Notes under the pieces: generated by a model | What the model was told of the DNA's origin: nothing | The model's input: the letters and a program-made list of their open reading frames with translations, nothing else | Databases searched by the model: none | Origin: an uncultured Prochlorococcus sp. | GTDB lineage: Bacteria; Cyanobacteriota; Cyanobacteriia; PCC-6307; Cyanobiaceae | Length of the DNA stretch: 57,380 nt | Assembly (NCBI RefSeq): GCF_902616385.1 | Contig: NZ_CACMSM010000010.1 | Span: forward strand, 1 to 57,380 | Reading direction: 5' to 3' | Program-made: the position numbers and the translations under genes | Part shown: positions 20,317-29,884 of the stretch, piece by piece | Layout: each line of letters begins with the position of its first letter | Position numbering within the stretch: position 1 is the first letter of the stretch

Positions 20317-20644
20317 TATATTTTTTAAATTTATAGAAAAATTAGGTTCCATCGATAACACATTATTGTTCGCAGTATCGATAATTCCATATGCAATATT
20401 TTTGTTTTACTTATATAAAATAAAAACTGTTAATATTTTTGTAAAAACAGGCTTTTCCTTAACTGTTTTATTCGTATTCATAACTATATTGGTATCTATT
20501 TTCACACTAAATTACTATGATAAGACTCTGGTTGAGGTTGACTTCCTGCATGGCTTTGCAGAATCCTTTCTAACTATAAGTGATTTTGTTATTTTGCTTG
20601 GATTTATAAAGTTGTTAAATAGCTTAGAAGTAAACAACTCTTAA
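20309..20644 (+). CDS. DUF3593 family membrane protein
   Basis: A 111-residue integral membrane protein with three predicted transmembrane helices (about residues 17-36, 45-66 and 82-103). The motif VDFLHGFAESFLTISDFVILLG is characteristic of DUF3593, a family of cyanobacteria and chloroplasts with unknown function. It overlaps DUF2499 by eight bases and lies 66 bases before psaK. This supports a thylakoid-related role for the pair, but that is inference from context only. Confidence 0.86.
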   Translation: MNDIFFKFIEKLGSIDNTLLFAVSIIPYAIFLFYLYKIKTVNIFVKTGFSLTVLFVFITILVSIFTLNYYDKTLVEVDFLHGFAESFLTISDFVILLGFIKLLNSLEVNNS

Positions 20645-20710
20645 GACCTTTTACAATTTTTTGTTTTTTAGGTAAAAGTATTAGAGAATATATGAAAATA
20701 ACGATTTTTT

Positions 20711-20971
20711 ATGATTACTACATTATTTGCAGCTGCAGATCCAGCAACTTTTTCATGGTCTCCAAAGTGTGCCGTCGTAATGATTGCATGTAATGTTTTT
20801 GCTTATGCAATTGCTAGAGCAACAATAAGAAAACCTAATGAAGGTTTTGAAATACCTAATTCAAAATTCTATGGTGGTTTAAGTCACGCATCAGTTGTAG
20901 GTGCTAATTGCCTAGGTCATATTTTCGGAATTGGAGCAATCTTAGGATTAGCCTCACGTGGTGTTTTATAA
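20711..20971 (+). CDS. psaK: Photosystem I subunit PsaK (PsaX in older nomenclature)
   Basis: Peripheral two-helix membrane subunit of photosystem I that helps bind antenna chlorophyll and stabilises trimers or antenna docking. It has 86 residues. The N-terminal MITTLFAAADPATFSWSPK, the helix 1 segment VMIACNVFAYAIARATIR, the loop with GGLSHASVVGANCLGH and the helix 2 segment IFGIGAILGLASRGVL match PsaK. It is 66 bases after the DUF3593 gene and 19 bases before the end of the convergent dxs. It may have its own promoter in the AT-rich upstream gap. Confidence 0.95.
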   Translation: MITTLFAAADPATFSWSPKCAVVMIACNVFAYAIARATIRKPNEGFEIPNSKFYGGLSHASVVGANCLGHIFGIGAILGLASRGVL

Positions 20972-20990
20972 AAATTAATTAATTAAATTT

Positions 20991-22880
20991 TTAATTATCT
21001 AACTTAAATTTTTTAACTATTTTATCTGCCATCTGATCAGGCATAAGTCCTAATTTTTCTTTACTCTGATCAGGTGAAGCATGATCAACTAAAACATCAG
21101 GTATACCTATTCTGTATACCGGAATAGTTAGTTCATTGTCGTTAAATAATTCAACTATAGCGGAACCAAATCCACCTATTAAGGTTCCCTCTTCCATAGT
21201 TACTACTTTTTGAATCCTACTTGCTAAAGGCATAATAAGATTTTTATCGAGAGGTTTTACGAATCTTGCATTAACAATACATGAATTAATGTTCAAATTT
21301 TTAAGGATCTTTGATGTTTCGATAGCTGAAGCCACCATTGAACCATAAGCAATAATTAAAATATCCTCCCCTTCTTCAAGTATTTCAGCTTCTCCTATAT
21401 TCAAAGGTTCCCACCCTTCATCCATAACAGCCACCCCTAATCCAGAACCTCTGGGGATTCTTAGAGCTGTAGGACCCTTATGGTTAATTGATGTTATTAA
21501 CATTCTCTGTAATTCAGACTCATCTTTTGGTGCCATCAATACAAAATTAGGTATAGATCTCATATAACTGATATCGTACTGACCTTGATGAGTAGGACCA
21601 TCAGCCCCAACAATTCCAGCTCTATCAAGTACAAACGATACAGGTAAATTTTGTATCCCTACATCGTGAATTAATTGATCAAAAGCACGTTGGAGAAAAG
21701 TACTATAAATTGCTACAACAGGCTTAAGTCCATCGCACGACATTCCTGCCGCAAGAGTAACTGCATGTTGTTCCGCTATTCCTACATCGATATATTGATC
21801 TGGAATATTTTTTTGCAATATATCTAAACCAGTACCTGTGGCCATTGCTGCTGTAATGCCAACAACTTTGCTATCTTGTTCACATATCTTCAATAAGGTT
21901 TGACCAAATATTTTACTATAACTAACTGGCTTAGGTTTCTTTGATGGTATAGATTTACCAGTTGTAAGATCAAATGCAGACTGTGCATGATATCCAACCT
22001 GATCGGCTTCTGCATATGGGTAACCTTTCCCTTTTGTTGTGACAACATGGACAAGTACAGGTCTTTTAAGTTTATGGGCAGCGTTAAAAGTCTTAACTAA
22101 GTTACTAATATCATGACCGTCAATTGGACCCATATATGTAAATCCAAGTTCTTCAAAAACAGCTCCAACTTTAGGCACAGATAGTCGTCTAACGCTGCCT
22201 TTAATATTTTTGATTTCTTCTGGAATATCCTTACCAATCAAGGGAATATTTTTAACACTTTCTTGTACACTATCGGACAAAAACTGCAATGGTGGACTTA
22301 CTCTTACCTTATTTAAGTAAGATGAAAGGGCTCCAACCGGAGGAGAAATAGACATATCATTATCGTTTAATACTACAACTAAAGGGGTATTTGGTAAGTG
22401 ACCTGCATGATTTATAGCTTCTAATGCCATTCCTCCAGTTAGTGCTCCATCTCCAATAACAGCGACACATTTATAATTTTCACCTTTTCTATCTCTTGCT
22501 ATTGCCATTCCTAAAGCAGCAGAAATAGAGGTACTTGCATGTCCAGCACCAAAATGATCAAATTTACTTTCACTTCTTTTTAGATATCCAGCGACTCCAT
22601 TTTGTTGTCTCAGAGAATCAAATTGACTGAAACGTCCTGTAATTAGTTTATGAGGATAACCTTGATGTCCTACATCCCAAACAACTTTATCAAAATCAAG
22701 ATCTAGAGTTTGATATAAAGCCAATGTCAACTCTACTACACCTAATCCAGGACCAAGATGTCCTCCACTAGTAGATACTACTTGAAGATGTCTTTCTCTA
22801 ATTTGACAAGCAATTTCCTCTAATTGTGAAACTGTTAAGCCATGAAGTTGATTTGGATGACTTAACTCACTTAAAAGCAT
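20991..22880 (-). CDS. dxs: 1-deoxy-D-xylulose-5-phosphate synthase
   Basis: Thiamine diphosphate enzyme joining pyruvate and glyceraldehyde-3-phosphate, the entry step of the MEP isoprenoid pathway feeding carotenoids, phytol and quinones. It has 629 residues. Visible are the N-terminal [17 protein letters not shown], the TPP motif [18 protein letters not shown], the transketolase-like [15 protein letters not shown] and a C-terminal domain with ARFVKPLD. The gene is divergent from ilvA over about 110 bases. A second MEP-pathway gene, ispE, is elsewhere in this window. Confidence 0.98.
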   Translation of the reverse strand: MLLSELSHPNQLHGLTVSQLEEIACQIRERHLQVVSTSGGHLGPGLGVVELTLALYQTLDLDFDKVVWDVGHQGYPHKLITGRFSQFDSLRQQNGVAGYLKRSESKFDHFGAGHASTSISAALGMAIARDRKGENYKCVAVIGDGALTGGMALEAINHAGHLPNTPLVVVLNDNDMSISPPVGALSSYLNKVRVSPPLQFLSDSVQESVKNIPLIGKDIPEEIKNIKGSVRRLSVPKVGAVFEELGFTYMGPIDGHDISNLVKTFNAAHKLKRPVLVHVVTTKGKGYPYAEADQVGYHAQSAFDLTTGKSIPSKKPKPVSYSKIFGQTLLKICEQDSKVVGITAAMATGTGLDILQKNIPDQYIDVGIAEQHAVTLAAGMSCDGLKPVVAIYSTFLQRAFDQLIHDVGIQNLPVSFVLDRAGIVGADGPTHQGQYDISYMRSIPNFVLMAPKDESELQRMLITSINHKGPTALRIPRGSGLGVAVMDEGWEPLNIGEAEILEEGEDILIIAYGSMVASAIETSKILKNLNINSCIVNARFVKPLDKNLIMPLASRIQKVVTMEEGTLIGGFGSAIVELFNDNELTIPVYRIGIPDVLVDHASPDQSKEKLGLMPDQMADKIVKKFKLDN

Positions 22881-22990
22881 TTAACAAAAATTGGTATCTA
22901 TATAATCTAAAACGCCGAGGTGCAAAATGAGTATTTTTTTTTAAATAGATCATGTAATGTTTTATTAGATTAATAATTAATGCTAAAAAT

Positions 22991-24538
22991 ATGAATATGA
23001 ATGATTATTTTGAAAAAATACTTCAAGCTGAGGTCTATGAAGTTGCAAAAAAAACACCACTAGAGAAAGCAAGTAATTTAAGTAATACACTTAATAATGA
23101 AGTTTTTCTTAAAAGAGAAGATCTTCAAGATGTATTTTCTTTCAAAATAAGAGGTGCATATAACAAGATGAGCAAACTCTCAAATTCGCAGCTTTCTCAG
23201 GGAGTAATTACATCAAGTGCTGGCAATCATGCTCAAGGGGTTGCACTTAGTGCCCTTAAGTTAAATTGTAAAGCAACCATATTAATGCCCATTACAACAC
23301 CACTAGTAAAAGTTAATGCAGTAAAAAATTTAAAAGCGAAAGTTATATTATATGGGGATAATTATGATGAAACTTACAAAGAGGCAATAAGAATTAGCCA
23401 AGAAAGAAATTTATGCTTTATTCATCCCTTTGATGATCCAGATGTAATAGCAGGACAAGGAACTATAGCTATTGAACTCGAACAGCAACTTAAGGACAAA
23501 CCATATGCGATTTATATTGCTGTTGGTGGTGGTGGATTGATATCAGGAATTTCCTCATACGTTAAAAAGATATGGCCTGAAGTAAAAATAATTGGTGTAG
23601 AACCAGAAGATGCTGACGCCATGACAAAATCTTTGGAAGAAGAAAAAATTGTGGAACTATCCTCAGTCGGTCAATTTGCAGATGGAGTTGCGGTTAAAAA
23701 AATTGGTAAAAATACTTTTGATATTTGCAGAAAATATATAGATAAAATGATTAGGGTTAATACTGATGAAATATGTGCCGCTATAAAAGATGTTTTTGAG
23801 GACACCAGATCTATACTGGAGCCTGCAGGAGCATTATCAATTGCAGGAATGAAAAAAGATATATTAAATTCAAATCATTCAAATAGAAAAATGGTTGCGA
23901 TTGCATGTGGTGCAAATATGAATTTTGAGAGGCTTAGATTTGTAGCAGAAAGAGCAGAACTAGGAGAGTGTAAGGAAGTAATGCTGGCTGTTGAAATTCC
24001 TGAACGTCCTGGTAGTTTAATTGATTTTTGTAAGTTACTTGATAATAGAAATTTAACTGAATTTAGCTATAGGATGTCGAATTCTAAGAATGCCCAGATC
24101 TTTGTAGGAGTACAAGTCTATGGTGTAAATGATAAAAAAAACCTTTTAGATGTATTTAGAAATTCAGAGTACTCATTTATTGACATAAGTGATGATGAAT
24201 TATCTAAAAATCATCTCAGACATATGGTAGGTGGTAGATTGCCAAAAAACTTTAAAGAAATGAATAATAGAAACTTTGTAGAGCTTTTATACAGATTTGA
24301 GTTTCCTGAAAGGCCTGGCGCATTAATAAACTTCCTAAATAATATGAAATCTAATTGGTCTATAAGCGTATTTCACTACAGAAATTATGGTGCTGATGTA
24401 GGTAAAATAGTTATTGGAGTTTTAATAGATAGAAATGAAATTTTAGAGTGGAATAAATTTGTAAAAATTCTAGGCTATAAATTCTGGGATGAAACTCAAA
24501 ACGATACGTATAAATTATTCCTTGGTGCATCAAATTAA
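22991..24538 (+). CDS. ilvA: Threonine ammonia-lyase, biosynthetic
   Basis: PLP enzyme deaminating threonine to 2-oxobutyrate, the first step of isoleucine synthesis. It has 515 residues. The PLP lysine is in VFSFKIRGAYNKM, and SSAGNHAQGVALSA and AVGGGGLISGISS are typical. The C-terminal 180 residues form two ACT-like regulatory domains, each opening with a version of ERPGSLIDF / ERPGALINF, as in the isoleucine-feedback-inhibited long form. The start could be the first ATG at 22991 or the ATG two codons later. scpB follows after only a few bases. Confidence 0.96.
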   Translation: MNMNDYFEKILQAEVYEVAKKTPLEKASNLSNTLNNEVFLKREDLQDVFSFKIRGAYNKMSKLSNSQLSQGVITSSAGNHAQGVALSALKLNCKATILMPITTPLVKVNAVKNLKAKVILYGDNYDETYKEAIRISQERNLCFIHPFDDPDVIAGQGTIAIELEQQLKDKPYAIYIAVGGGGLISGISSYVKKIWPEVKIIGVEPEDADAMTKSLEEEKIVELSSVGQFADGVAVKKIGKNTFDICRKYIDKMIRVNTDEICAAIKDVFEDTRSILEPAGALSIAGMKKDILNSNHSNRKMVAIACGANMNFERLRFVAERAELGECKEVMLAVEIPERPGSLIDFCKLLDNRNLTEFSYRMSNSKNAQIFVGVQVYGVNDKKNLLDVFRNSEYSFIDISDDELSKNHLRHMVGGRLPKNFKEMNNRNFVELLYRFEFPERPGALINFLNNMKSNWSISVFHYRNYGADVGKIVIGVLIDRNEILEWNKFVKILGYKFWDETQNDTYKLFLGASN

Positions 24539-24558
24539 TTTAAGGTATCTTAGGAAAG

Positions 24559-25101
24559 ATTTCGGTAATAAAAATCAACCAATCTGATCTTAATAACACG
24601 CCAATATCTGATATAGATCTAGTTACTAAAGTTGAAGCTGTTCTATATTTGAAAGGCAGACCTATAACCAAAAAGGATCTTTCAGAAATTACAAATTCTG
24701 ATATCAATTCAATAAATGATGCAATTAAAGATCTAAAAAATAAATACTCTAATCCCAACTCAGCTATTGAATTAAATGCTGTTAATAACAGTTTTTCTCT
24801 AGAACTAAAATCAAGTCTTAATGAATTCGTCGATGATTTACTTCCCTCTGATTTAAAAACATCAGAATTAAGGACATTGGCAACTATTGCAATCAAAAAA
24901 AAGATCCTACAATCGGATCTCATACTTCTTCGAGGATCAGGAGCATATGATCATATAAAAGAATTATTAGAAAAGAAATTTATTGTCAAACGGAAGCAAA
25001 AAGATGGTAGATCATATTGGTTATCATTATCTGAAAAGTTTTTTCAAACTTTTGCTGTAAGTAATGAATATCTCTCAAATATAGGAAGTAGTAATAAGTA
25101 A
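24559..25101 (+). CDS. scpB: SMC-complex kleisin-associated subunit ScpB, with non-canonical start
   Basis: ScpB binds ScpA and SMC in chromosome condensation and segregation. The two winged-helix domains are recognisable: VEAVLYLKGRPITKKDLSEI near the start, and ELRTLATIAIKKKILQSDLILLRG and RKQKDGRSYWLSLSEKFFQTF later. The frame is open from a stop at 24541-24543, just after ilvA, yet contains no ATG, GTG or TTG until a TTG at 24649. Starting there would delete most of the first conserved helix. ATT at 24559, shortly after an AGGA, is the most reasonable initiator; ATC 24547 or ATA 24568 are alternatives. The gene identity is fairly secure; the start is uncertain. Confidence 0.82.
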   Translation: MSVIKINQSDLNNTPISDIDLVTKVEAVLYLKGRPITKKDLSEITNSDINSINDAIKDLKNKYSNPNSAIELNAVNNSFSLELKSSLNEFVDDLLPSDLKTSELRTLATIAIKKKILQSDLILLRGSGAYDHIKELLEKKFIVKRKQKDGRSYWLSLSEKFFQTFAVSNEYLSNIGSSNK

Positions 25102-25149
25102 GCAGCAATAATAACTAAATGTTAGGATGTATTAAATTAAGCAAAAAAA

Positions 25150-25428
25150 ATGTTATCTGAGATTTTTGCAGTTCTGGGCCAAACTTTATCGATTTATTCT
25201 TTCATATTGATAATAAGAATTTTACTTACATGGTTTCCAGGTATTGATTGGAGTAACAGTGTTTTGTCTGCATTAACTTCTATCACAGATCCTTATTTAA
25301 ACATTTTTAGAGGTATTATCCCTCCTATAGGTGGATTTGATATTTCATCTTTACTAGCTTTTTTACTTTTAAATGTTATACAAAATTTAATTACAAATCT
25401 CCAGTATGCCAGCTTAGGTTATAGCTGA
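25150..25428 (+). CDS. YggT family membrane protein
   Basis: A 92-residue protein with two hydrophobic segments (about residues 5-28 and 66-90) separated by the YggT signature RILLTWFPGIDWSN with DPYLNIFRGIIPPIGGFDISSLLAFLLL. In cyanobacteria and plastids this family (Ycf19/CCB3-like) includes factors for cytochrome b6f haem attachment, nucleoid distribution or cell division, so the precise job here is not fixed. It follows scpB by 48 bases and is convergent with a MazG-like gene. Confidence 0.88.
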   Translation: MLSEIFAVLGQTLSIYSFILIIRILLTWFPGIDWSNSVLSALTSITDPYLNIFRGIIPPIGGFDISSLLAFLLLNVIQNLITNLQYASLGYS

Positions 25429-25430
25429 GT

Positions 25431-25760
25431 TTATCTATCATCTCCGGAGCCTCTTATATTCCCTTTAGCGGCCCTTAATTTTAATTTTTCAAGATTTTGT
25501 AATGCAACATCCTCTAAATTGAAATTTAATTCTGTACAAAGATTTGATACATACCACAAAACATCTCCTAACTCTTTTTTAATACCTAATTTTGATTCGT
25601 TATCAAATATTCCGTTTTTATCTCTTATAACCTTTTTTACTTTTTCTGCCACCTCACCAGCCTCTCCAACCAAACCAAGAGTTGGATAAATATTATTTGA
25701 GCCTAAATCTGGATATTGTGCTGTTTCTCTTGCTTTTTTCTGATAAGTTTTAAAATCCAT
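25431..25760 (-). CDS. MazG-like nucleotide pyrophosphohydrolase
   Basis: A 109-residue all-alpha NTP pyrophosphatase of the MazG/dUTPase-2 superfamily. Metal ligands are visible in the pattern GLVGEAGEVAEKVKKVIRD (ExxE) and KKELGDVLWYVS (ExxD). The likely role is hydrolysis of non-canonical or excess nucleoside triphosphates; the substrate is not predictable. Its length corresponds to a single-domain MazG-like protein. It is convergent with yggT, with two bases between the stops, and divergent from pyk over 61 bases. Confidence 0.87.
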   Translation of the reverse strand: MDFKTYQKKARETAQYPDLGSNNIYPTLGLVGEAGEVAEKVKKVIRDKNGIFDNESKLGIKKELGDVLWYVSNLCTELNFNLEDVALQNLEKLKLRAAKGNIRGSGDDR

Positions 25761-25821
25761 GACTTAAATAACTAACTTTGGGTATGGTAAATTTATTTAT
25801 ATCTAGCAATATTATCTATAT

Positions 25822-27615
25822 ATGTCGAATATTGATTTAAAAAGAAGAACAAAAATAGTAGCAACTATTGGGCCTGCAACTCAGTCTGAAGAGATAATTA
25901 CAGATTTAATTAAAGCTGGAGTAACAACATTCAGATTAAATTTCTCACATGGAGATCATAAAGATCATGCCGATAGAATAAAAACAATAAGGGAAGTATC
26001 AAAAAAGTTAGATATAGATATTGGAATATTGCAAGATCTTCAAGGACCTAAAATACGATTAGGACGCTTTAAAGATGGGCCAGTAAAAGTTAAAAAAGGC
26101 GATAAATTTACACTGACATCAAATGAAGTCGAATGTACAAATACTATTGCAAATGTAACCTACGATAAACTTTCACAAGAAGTTAGCGAAGGGAAAAGAA
26201 TACTTTTAGATGATGGTAAAATAGAAATGATTGTAGAAAAAGTTGATTTAAAAGCTAATAATTTAGAATGCAGAGTAACTGTAGGAGGGGTTCTTTCAAA
26301 CAATAAAGGAGTTAATTTTCCAGATGTTCAATTATCAGTAAAAGCATTAACAGAAAAAGATAAAGAGGATTTAAAATTCGGTTTATCTGAAAGAGTTGAT
26401 TGGATAGCGCTAAGTTTCGTAAGAAATCCATCCGATATAAATGAGATAAAAGATTTAATAAACAAAAATGGGCATTCAACTCCTGTAGTCGCCAAAATAG
26501 AAAAATTTGAAGCAATTGATCAGATCGATACAGTATTACCCTTATGTGATGGGGTTATGGTTGCAAGAGGTGATTTGGGAGTAGAAATGCCTGCTGAAGA
26601 AGTTCCTCTTTTACAAAAGGAATTAATAAGAAAAGCTAATTCATTAGGTATCCCAATAATTACAGCAACTCAAATGCTTGATTCTATGGCTTCTAACCCA
26701 AGACCAACTAGGGCCGAAGTTAGTGATGTTGCTAATGCAATTCTTGATGGTACAGATGCTGTGATGCTTTCAAACGAAACAGCAGTTGGAGATTATCCAG
26801 TAGAAGCAGTTGAAACTATGGCAACCATAGCAAGAAGAATTGAAAAGGATTATCCACTTAAGGCTATTGAAAGCCACTTACCCAGTACGATCCCAAATGC
26901 TATTAGTGCGGCAGTAAGTAATATAGCTAGACAACTTGATGCAGGAGCTATAATCCCATTAACAAAATCAGGATCTACCGCTCGAAATGTAAGTAAGTTC
27001 AGACCACCAACACCTATCTTGGCAACTACTACAGAGAGGAGTGTGGCGAGAAGATTACAACTCGTTTGGGGAGTTACTCCAATAGTAGTTAAAAATGATG
27101 AAAGAACAGCAAAAACTTTTAGTTTAGCTATGCAAATTGCTCAGGAGATGGGGATCCTAAATCAAGGAGATTTAGTAGTTCAAACCGCTGGTACATTAAC
27201 TGGAATTAGCGGCTCTACAGATTTAATAAAAGTTGGTTTAGTAAGAAAGATTGTATCGAGAGGAATTTCAATAGGGGAAATCGGTGTTACAGGTAAAGCA
27301 AGAATAATTAAAAATACTCTTGATATATCTTTAATATGCCCAGGAGAAATATTATTTGTTCCCAAGGAATTAATGAAAAATATTCCACTGAGTAAAAATA
27401 TTGCCGGTATTGTTACCAATCAAAATATAGATGATGTTTATGCTTTGTTTAATAAAAATAATATAAAGATTTCTACAATTTGTAATTTAGAAAATATGGA
27501 CAATCATCAGATCAGTAATGGCGACCTTATTACACTCCAGCTTAATGAAGGTGTTATATACATGGGACAAATTGAAGATGATGATGATGCAATAGATAAA
27601 TATAAATATGTCTAG
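25822..27615 (+). CDS. pyk: Pyruvate kinase
   Basis: Converts PEP and ADP to pyruvate and ATP. It has 597 residues, longer than the E. coli enzymes because of an extra C-terminal domain. Core motifs are KIVATIGPAT, LRLNFSHGDH-like FRLNFSHGDHKDH, DGVMVARGDLGVEMP and TKSGSTARNVSKFRP. From about residue 480 a PEP-utiliser mobile-domain-like segment follows (GVTGKARIIKNT, CPGEILFVP, GIVTNQNI), as in other cyanobacterial and Bacillus enzymes. The 3' end overlaps the permease gene by eight bases, so pyk leads a five-gene series. Confidence 0.97.
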   Translation: MSNIDLKRRTKIVATIGPATQSEEIITDLIKAGVTTFRLNFSHGDHKDHADRIKTIREVSKKLDIDIGILQDLQGPKIRLGRFKDGPVKVKKGDKFTLTSNEVECTNTIANVTYDKLSQEVSEGKRILLDDGKIEMIVEKVDLKANNLECRVTVGGVLSNNKGVNFPDVQLSVKALTEKDKEDLKFGLSERVDWIALSFVRNPSDINEIKDLINKNGHSTPVVAKIEKFEAIDQIDTVLPLCDGVMVARGDLGVEMPAEEVPLLQKELIRKANSLGIPIITATQMLDSMASNPRPTRAEVSDVANAILDGTDAVMLSNETAVGDYPVEAVETMATIARRIEKDYPLKAIESHLPSTIPNAISAAVSNIARQLDAGAIIPLTKSGSTARNVSKFRPPTPILATTTERSVARRLQLVWGVTPIVVKNDERTAKTFSLAMQIAQEMGILNQGDLVVQTAGTLTGISGSTDLIKVGLVRKIVSRGISIGEIGVTGKARIIKNTLDISLICPGEILFVPKELMKNIPLSKNIAGIVTNQNIDDVYALFNKNNIKISTICNLENMDNHQISNGDLITLQLNEGVIYMGQIEDDDDAIDKYKYV

Positions 27616-28840
27616 GAATATCTCAATAAAAGAAGCCTTAGGCATGGCCACAAAAACTTTAGTTTCAAACAAATTGAGAAGTTCATTAACCATGCTGGGG
27701 ATAATTATAGGAAATGCTTCAGTTATAACACTTGTTGGACTTGGTAGAGGTGCTCAAACATTAGCAAAAAACCAATTAAGTAATTTAGGTGCCAATGTTT
27801 TATTCATTGTCCCTGGAAATAATGACACAAGAAGAAGAGGTATTTCATTTCCTAAAAACTTAGTTTTAGAAGATGCAGTGGCAATAAGCAATCAAGTACC
27901 AACAGTTAAAAAAGTAGCTCCTCAAATCTCTGCTAACGAAATAGTGCAATCAAATTCTAAAAGTTTAAATATATCAATTGCTGGAGTTACTCCTGAATTT
28001 CTCGAAGTAAGAAGCTTTGAAGTAGATAAGGGAAGATTTTTATCAAAAAGTGATGTTAATAGTGCAAGAAGTTATGTTGTAATAGGTCCTGATCTTAAAG
28101 ACGAATTTTTCAAAGATAAATCTTCTTCACTTGGAAAAAAAATCAGAATTAAGGACCACACTTATGAAATTATCGGAATATTAAAACCAAAAGGTGCTGT
28201 ATTTGGAAGTAATCAAGACAAAAACGCTTATATTCCATTAACCACCATGGTCAATAGGATTACAGGGAAGGACCCGACATATGGAGTAAGTTTAAGCTTC
28301 ATTAGTGTTGAAGCGATAAATAAAAATGCAACTAGTGCCGCCAAATTCCAGATTACTAACTTATTAAGGCAAAGACATAAAATTATCAGAGATGATGACT
28401 TTGCTGTTAGATCACAAGAAGATGCATTGAATATAGTAACCAACATAACAAGTGGACTAACATTCTTATTAGCTGGTATTGGGGCAGTATCTTTAGTGGT
28501 TGGAGGCATAGGAATAATGAATATTATGCTCGTTTCTGTAAGCGAAAGAACTGAAGAGATTGGACTTAGAAAAGCAATAGGAGCGAAACAGTCAGATATA
28601 TTAATTCAATTTTTAATTGAGGCATTGATTTTATCTACAATTGGAGGATTAATTGGAACAACAACAGGATTATCAGGTGTTTTTCTTTTATCACTGATAA
28701 CACCACTTCCTGCATCAGTAGGAATTACAACCACTTTTTCAACCATGATCATTTCAGGATCAATAGGTTTAATCTTTGGCGTTTTACCTGCAAAAAGAGC
28801 TTCTAAATTAGATCCAATTGTTGCATTGAGAAGTTTATAA
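27608..28840 (+). CDS. FtsX/MacB-type ABC transporter permease
   Basis: A 410-residue membrane protein with the MacB/LolE topology. One N-terminal transmembrane helix follows SSLTMLGIIIGNASVI, a large extracytoplasmic domain spans about residues 50-270, and three C-terminal helices contain VVGGIGIMNIMLVSVSERTEEIGLRKAIGAK, broken here only by description. The permease must work with an ABC ATPase, but none is adjacent; the ATPase is presumably encoded elsewhere. The substrate is unknown; homologues export peptides, lipoproteins or glycolipids. The gene overlaps pyk by eight bases and precedes bioY by 15 bases. Confidence 0.9.
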   Translation: MSRNISIKEALGMATKTLVSNKLRSSLTMLGIIIGNASVITLVGLGRGAQTLAKNQLSNLGANVLFIVPGNNDTRRRGISFPKNLVLEDAVAISNQVPTVKKVAPQISANEIVQSNSKSLNISIAGVTPEFLEVRSFEVDKGRFLSKSDVNSARSYVVIGPDLKDEFFKDKSSSLGKKIRIKDHTYEIIGILKPKGAVFGSNQDKNAYIPLTTMVNRITGKDPTYGVSLSFISVEAINKNATSAAKFQITNLLRQRHKIIRDDDFAVRSQEDALNIVTNITSGLTFLLAGIGAVSLVVGGIGIMNIMLVSVSERTEEIGLRKAIGAKQSDILIQFLIEALILSTIGGLIGTTTGLSGVFLLSLITPLPASVGITTTFSTMIISGSIGLIFGVLPAKRASKLDPIVALRSL

Positions 28841-28855
28841 ATAGAATTTATAATA

Positions 28856-29425
28856 ATGCTCAATTTTTACAAATTAATTGAGATACTGGTGAGTCTTCAA
28901 TTATTAGTAATAACATCAATGTTACCTGTTTATATTCCACTACCTTTTATCTATAAATCTAGTAATAATTTTGAGTTACCTATCACATGGCAAATTCCAA
29001 CCATAATTTTATTAACACTTATATTCCATAAAAAAGTTGTTTTCAGAGCATTTTCTGTATATATAATTTTGGGGTTATTTATACTTCCTGTCTTTCATCA
29101 AGGAGGTTCATTAGGCTATTTGCTCACTCCAAATTTCGGTTATTTATTAGGTTTATATCCATTAATCAAAATAATTGATAATTTAAACAATGGAAATAAA
29201 ATAAATGCTGGAAACTTTTTAAAAAACGGATTTAAAGCAATAGTTGCCATGCATTTAACTGGAATATTTTACAACTTCATACAAATTATATTCTACAGTC
29301 AATACAATTTATTTTTATATAATTTAGGGAAATACTCATTAGGTAAGATTGGATATCATTTTTTAATGCTTTTTCCACTTTTATTACTTATTAAACCTAT
29401 AGAACGTTTAAAACGTAGCAAATAA
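28856..29425 (+). CDS. bioY: Biotin transporter BioY (ECF S component)
   Basis: A 189-residue membrane protein with about six hydrophobic helices. The family signature is visible in LPVFHQGGSLGYLLTPNFGYLLGLYPL, which matches the BioY glycine-rich and substrate-binding segments. BioY takes up biotin alone or with an ECF ATPase/transmembrane module. No ecfA/T genes are adjacent. It is placed between the permease (15 bases) and lspA, whose ATG overlaps the bioY stop by one base. The ATG at 28856 is accepted as the first start after the permease stop. Confidence 0.87.
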   Translation: MLNFYKLIEILVSLQLLVITSMLPVYIPLPFIYKSSNNFELPITWQIPTIILLTLIFHKKVVFRAFSVYIILGLFILPVFHQGGSLGYLLTPNFGYLLGLYPLIKIIDNLNNGNKINAGNFLKNGFKAIVAMHLTGIFYNFIQIIFYSQYNLFLYNLGKYSLGKIGYHFLMLFPLLLLIKPIERLKRSK

Positions 29426-29883
29426 TGATTATTAATATAAAAACAAAATTATATTTTTTATCTTTAAGTATTTTTATTGTTCTAATAGATCAGTTTACGA
29501 AATATTTAATGTTTAATAATAAAAAATTATTTATTAATAATGATTTTCTTTTATTCAAATTAGACTTTGTAAAAAATTACGGAGCAGCATTTAATATATT
29601 TAGTGGTAATAGAGTATTTTTATCTTTAATAAGTATTATTTTTACTATATTACTTATTTATTTGATTTTAAGGAAGAATACTTTAAACTCGTTCGATCTA
29701 TATTCTTATAGCTTTATTCTTGGGGGAACTATTGGTAATGGTATAGATAGAATATATAGAGGTTTTGTACTTGATTTTATAAATTTAAATATTATACATT
29801 TTCCAGTATTTAATATAGCTGATATATCTATAAATATTGGTTTTCTTATTTTACTGTATAACATTTTTAAAAATAAAAGATAA
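29425..29883 (+). CDS. lspA: Lipoprotein signal peptidase (SPase II)
   Basis: Aspartic membrane protease that cleaves prolipoprotein signal peptides. It has 152 residues and four transmembrane helices. The conserved Asn/Asp blocks are present: DQFTKYLM, KNYGAAFNIFSG, GGTIGNGIDRIYRGFVLDFI and VFNIADISINIG, the last two carrying the two catalytic aspartates. It overlaps bioY by one base, and the GTPase gene starts two bases after its stop, so these genes form a tight operon with pyk at the head. Confidence 0.95.
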   Translation: MIINIKTKLYFLSLSIFIVLIDQFTKYLMFNNKKLFINNDFLLFKLDFVKNYGAAFNIFSGNRVFLSLISIIFTILLIYLILRKNTLNSFDLYSYSFILGGTIGNGIDRIYRGFVLDFINLNIIHFPVFNIADISINIGFLILLYNIFKNKR

Positions 29884-29884
29884 T

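Noticed and set aside
29837-29884. Longer start for the DUF697 GTPase at ATG 29837
   Set aside because: It lies inside the lspA coding end; the ATG at 29885 directly after the lspA stop gives a sensible N-terminal membrane anchor.
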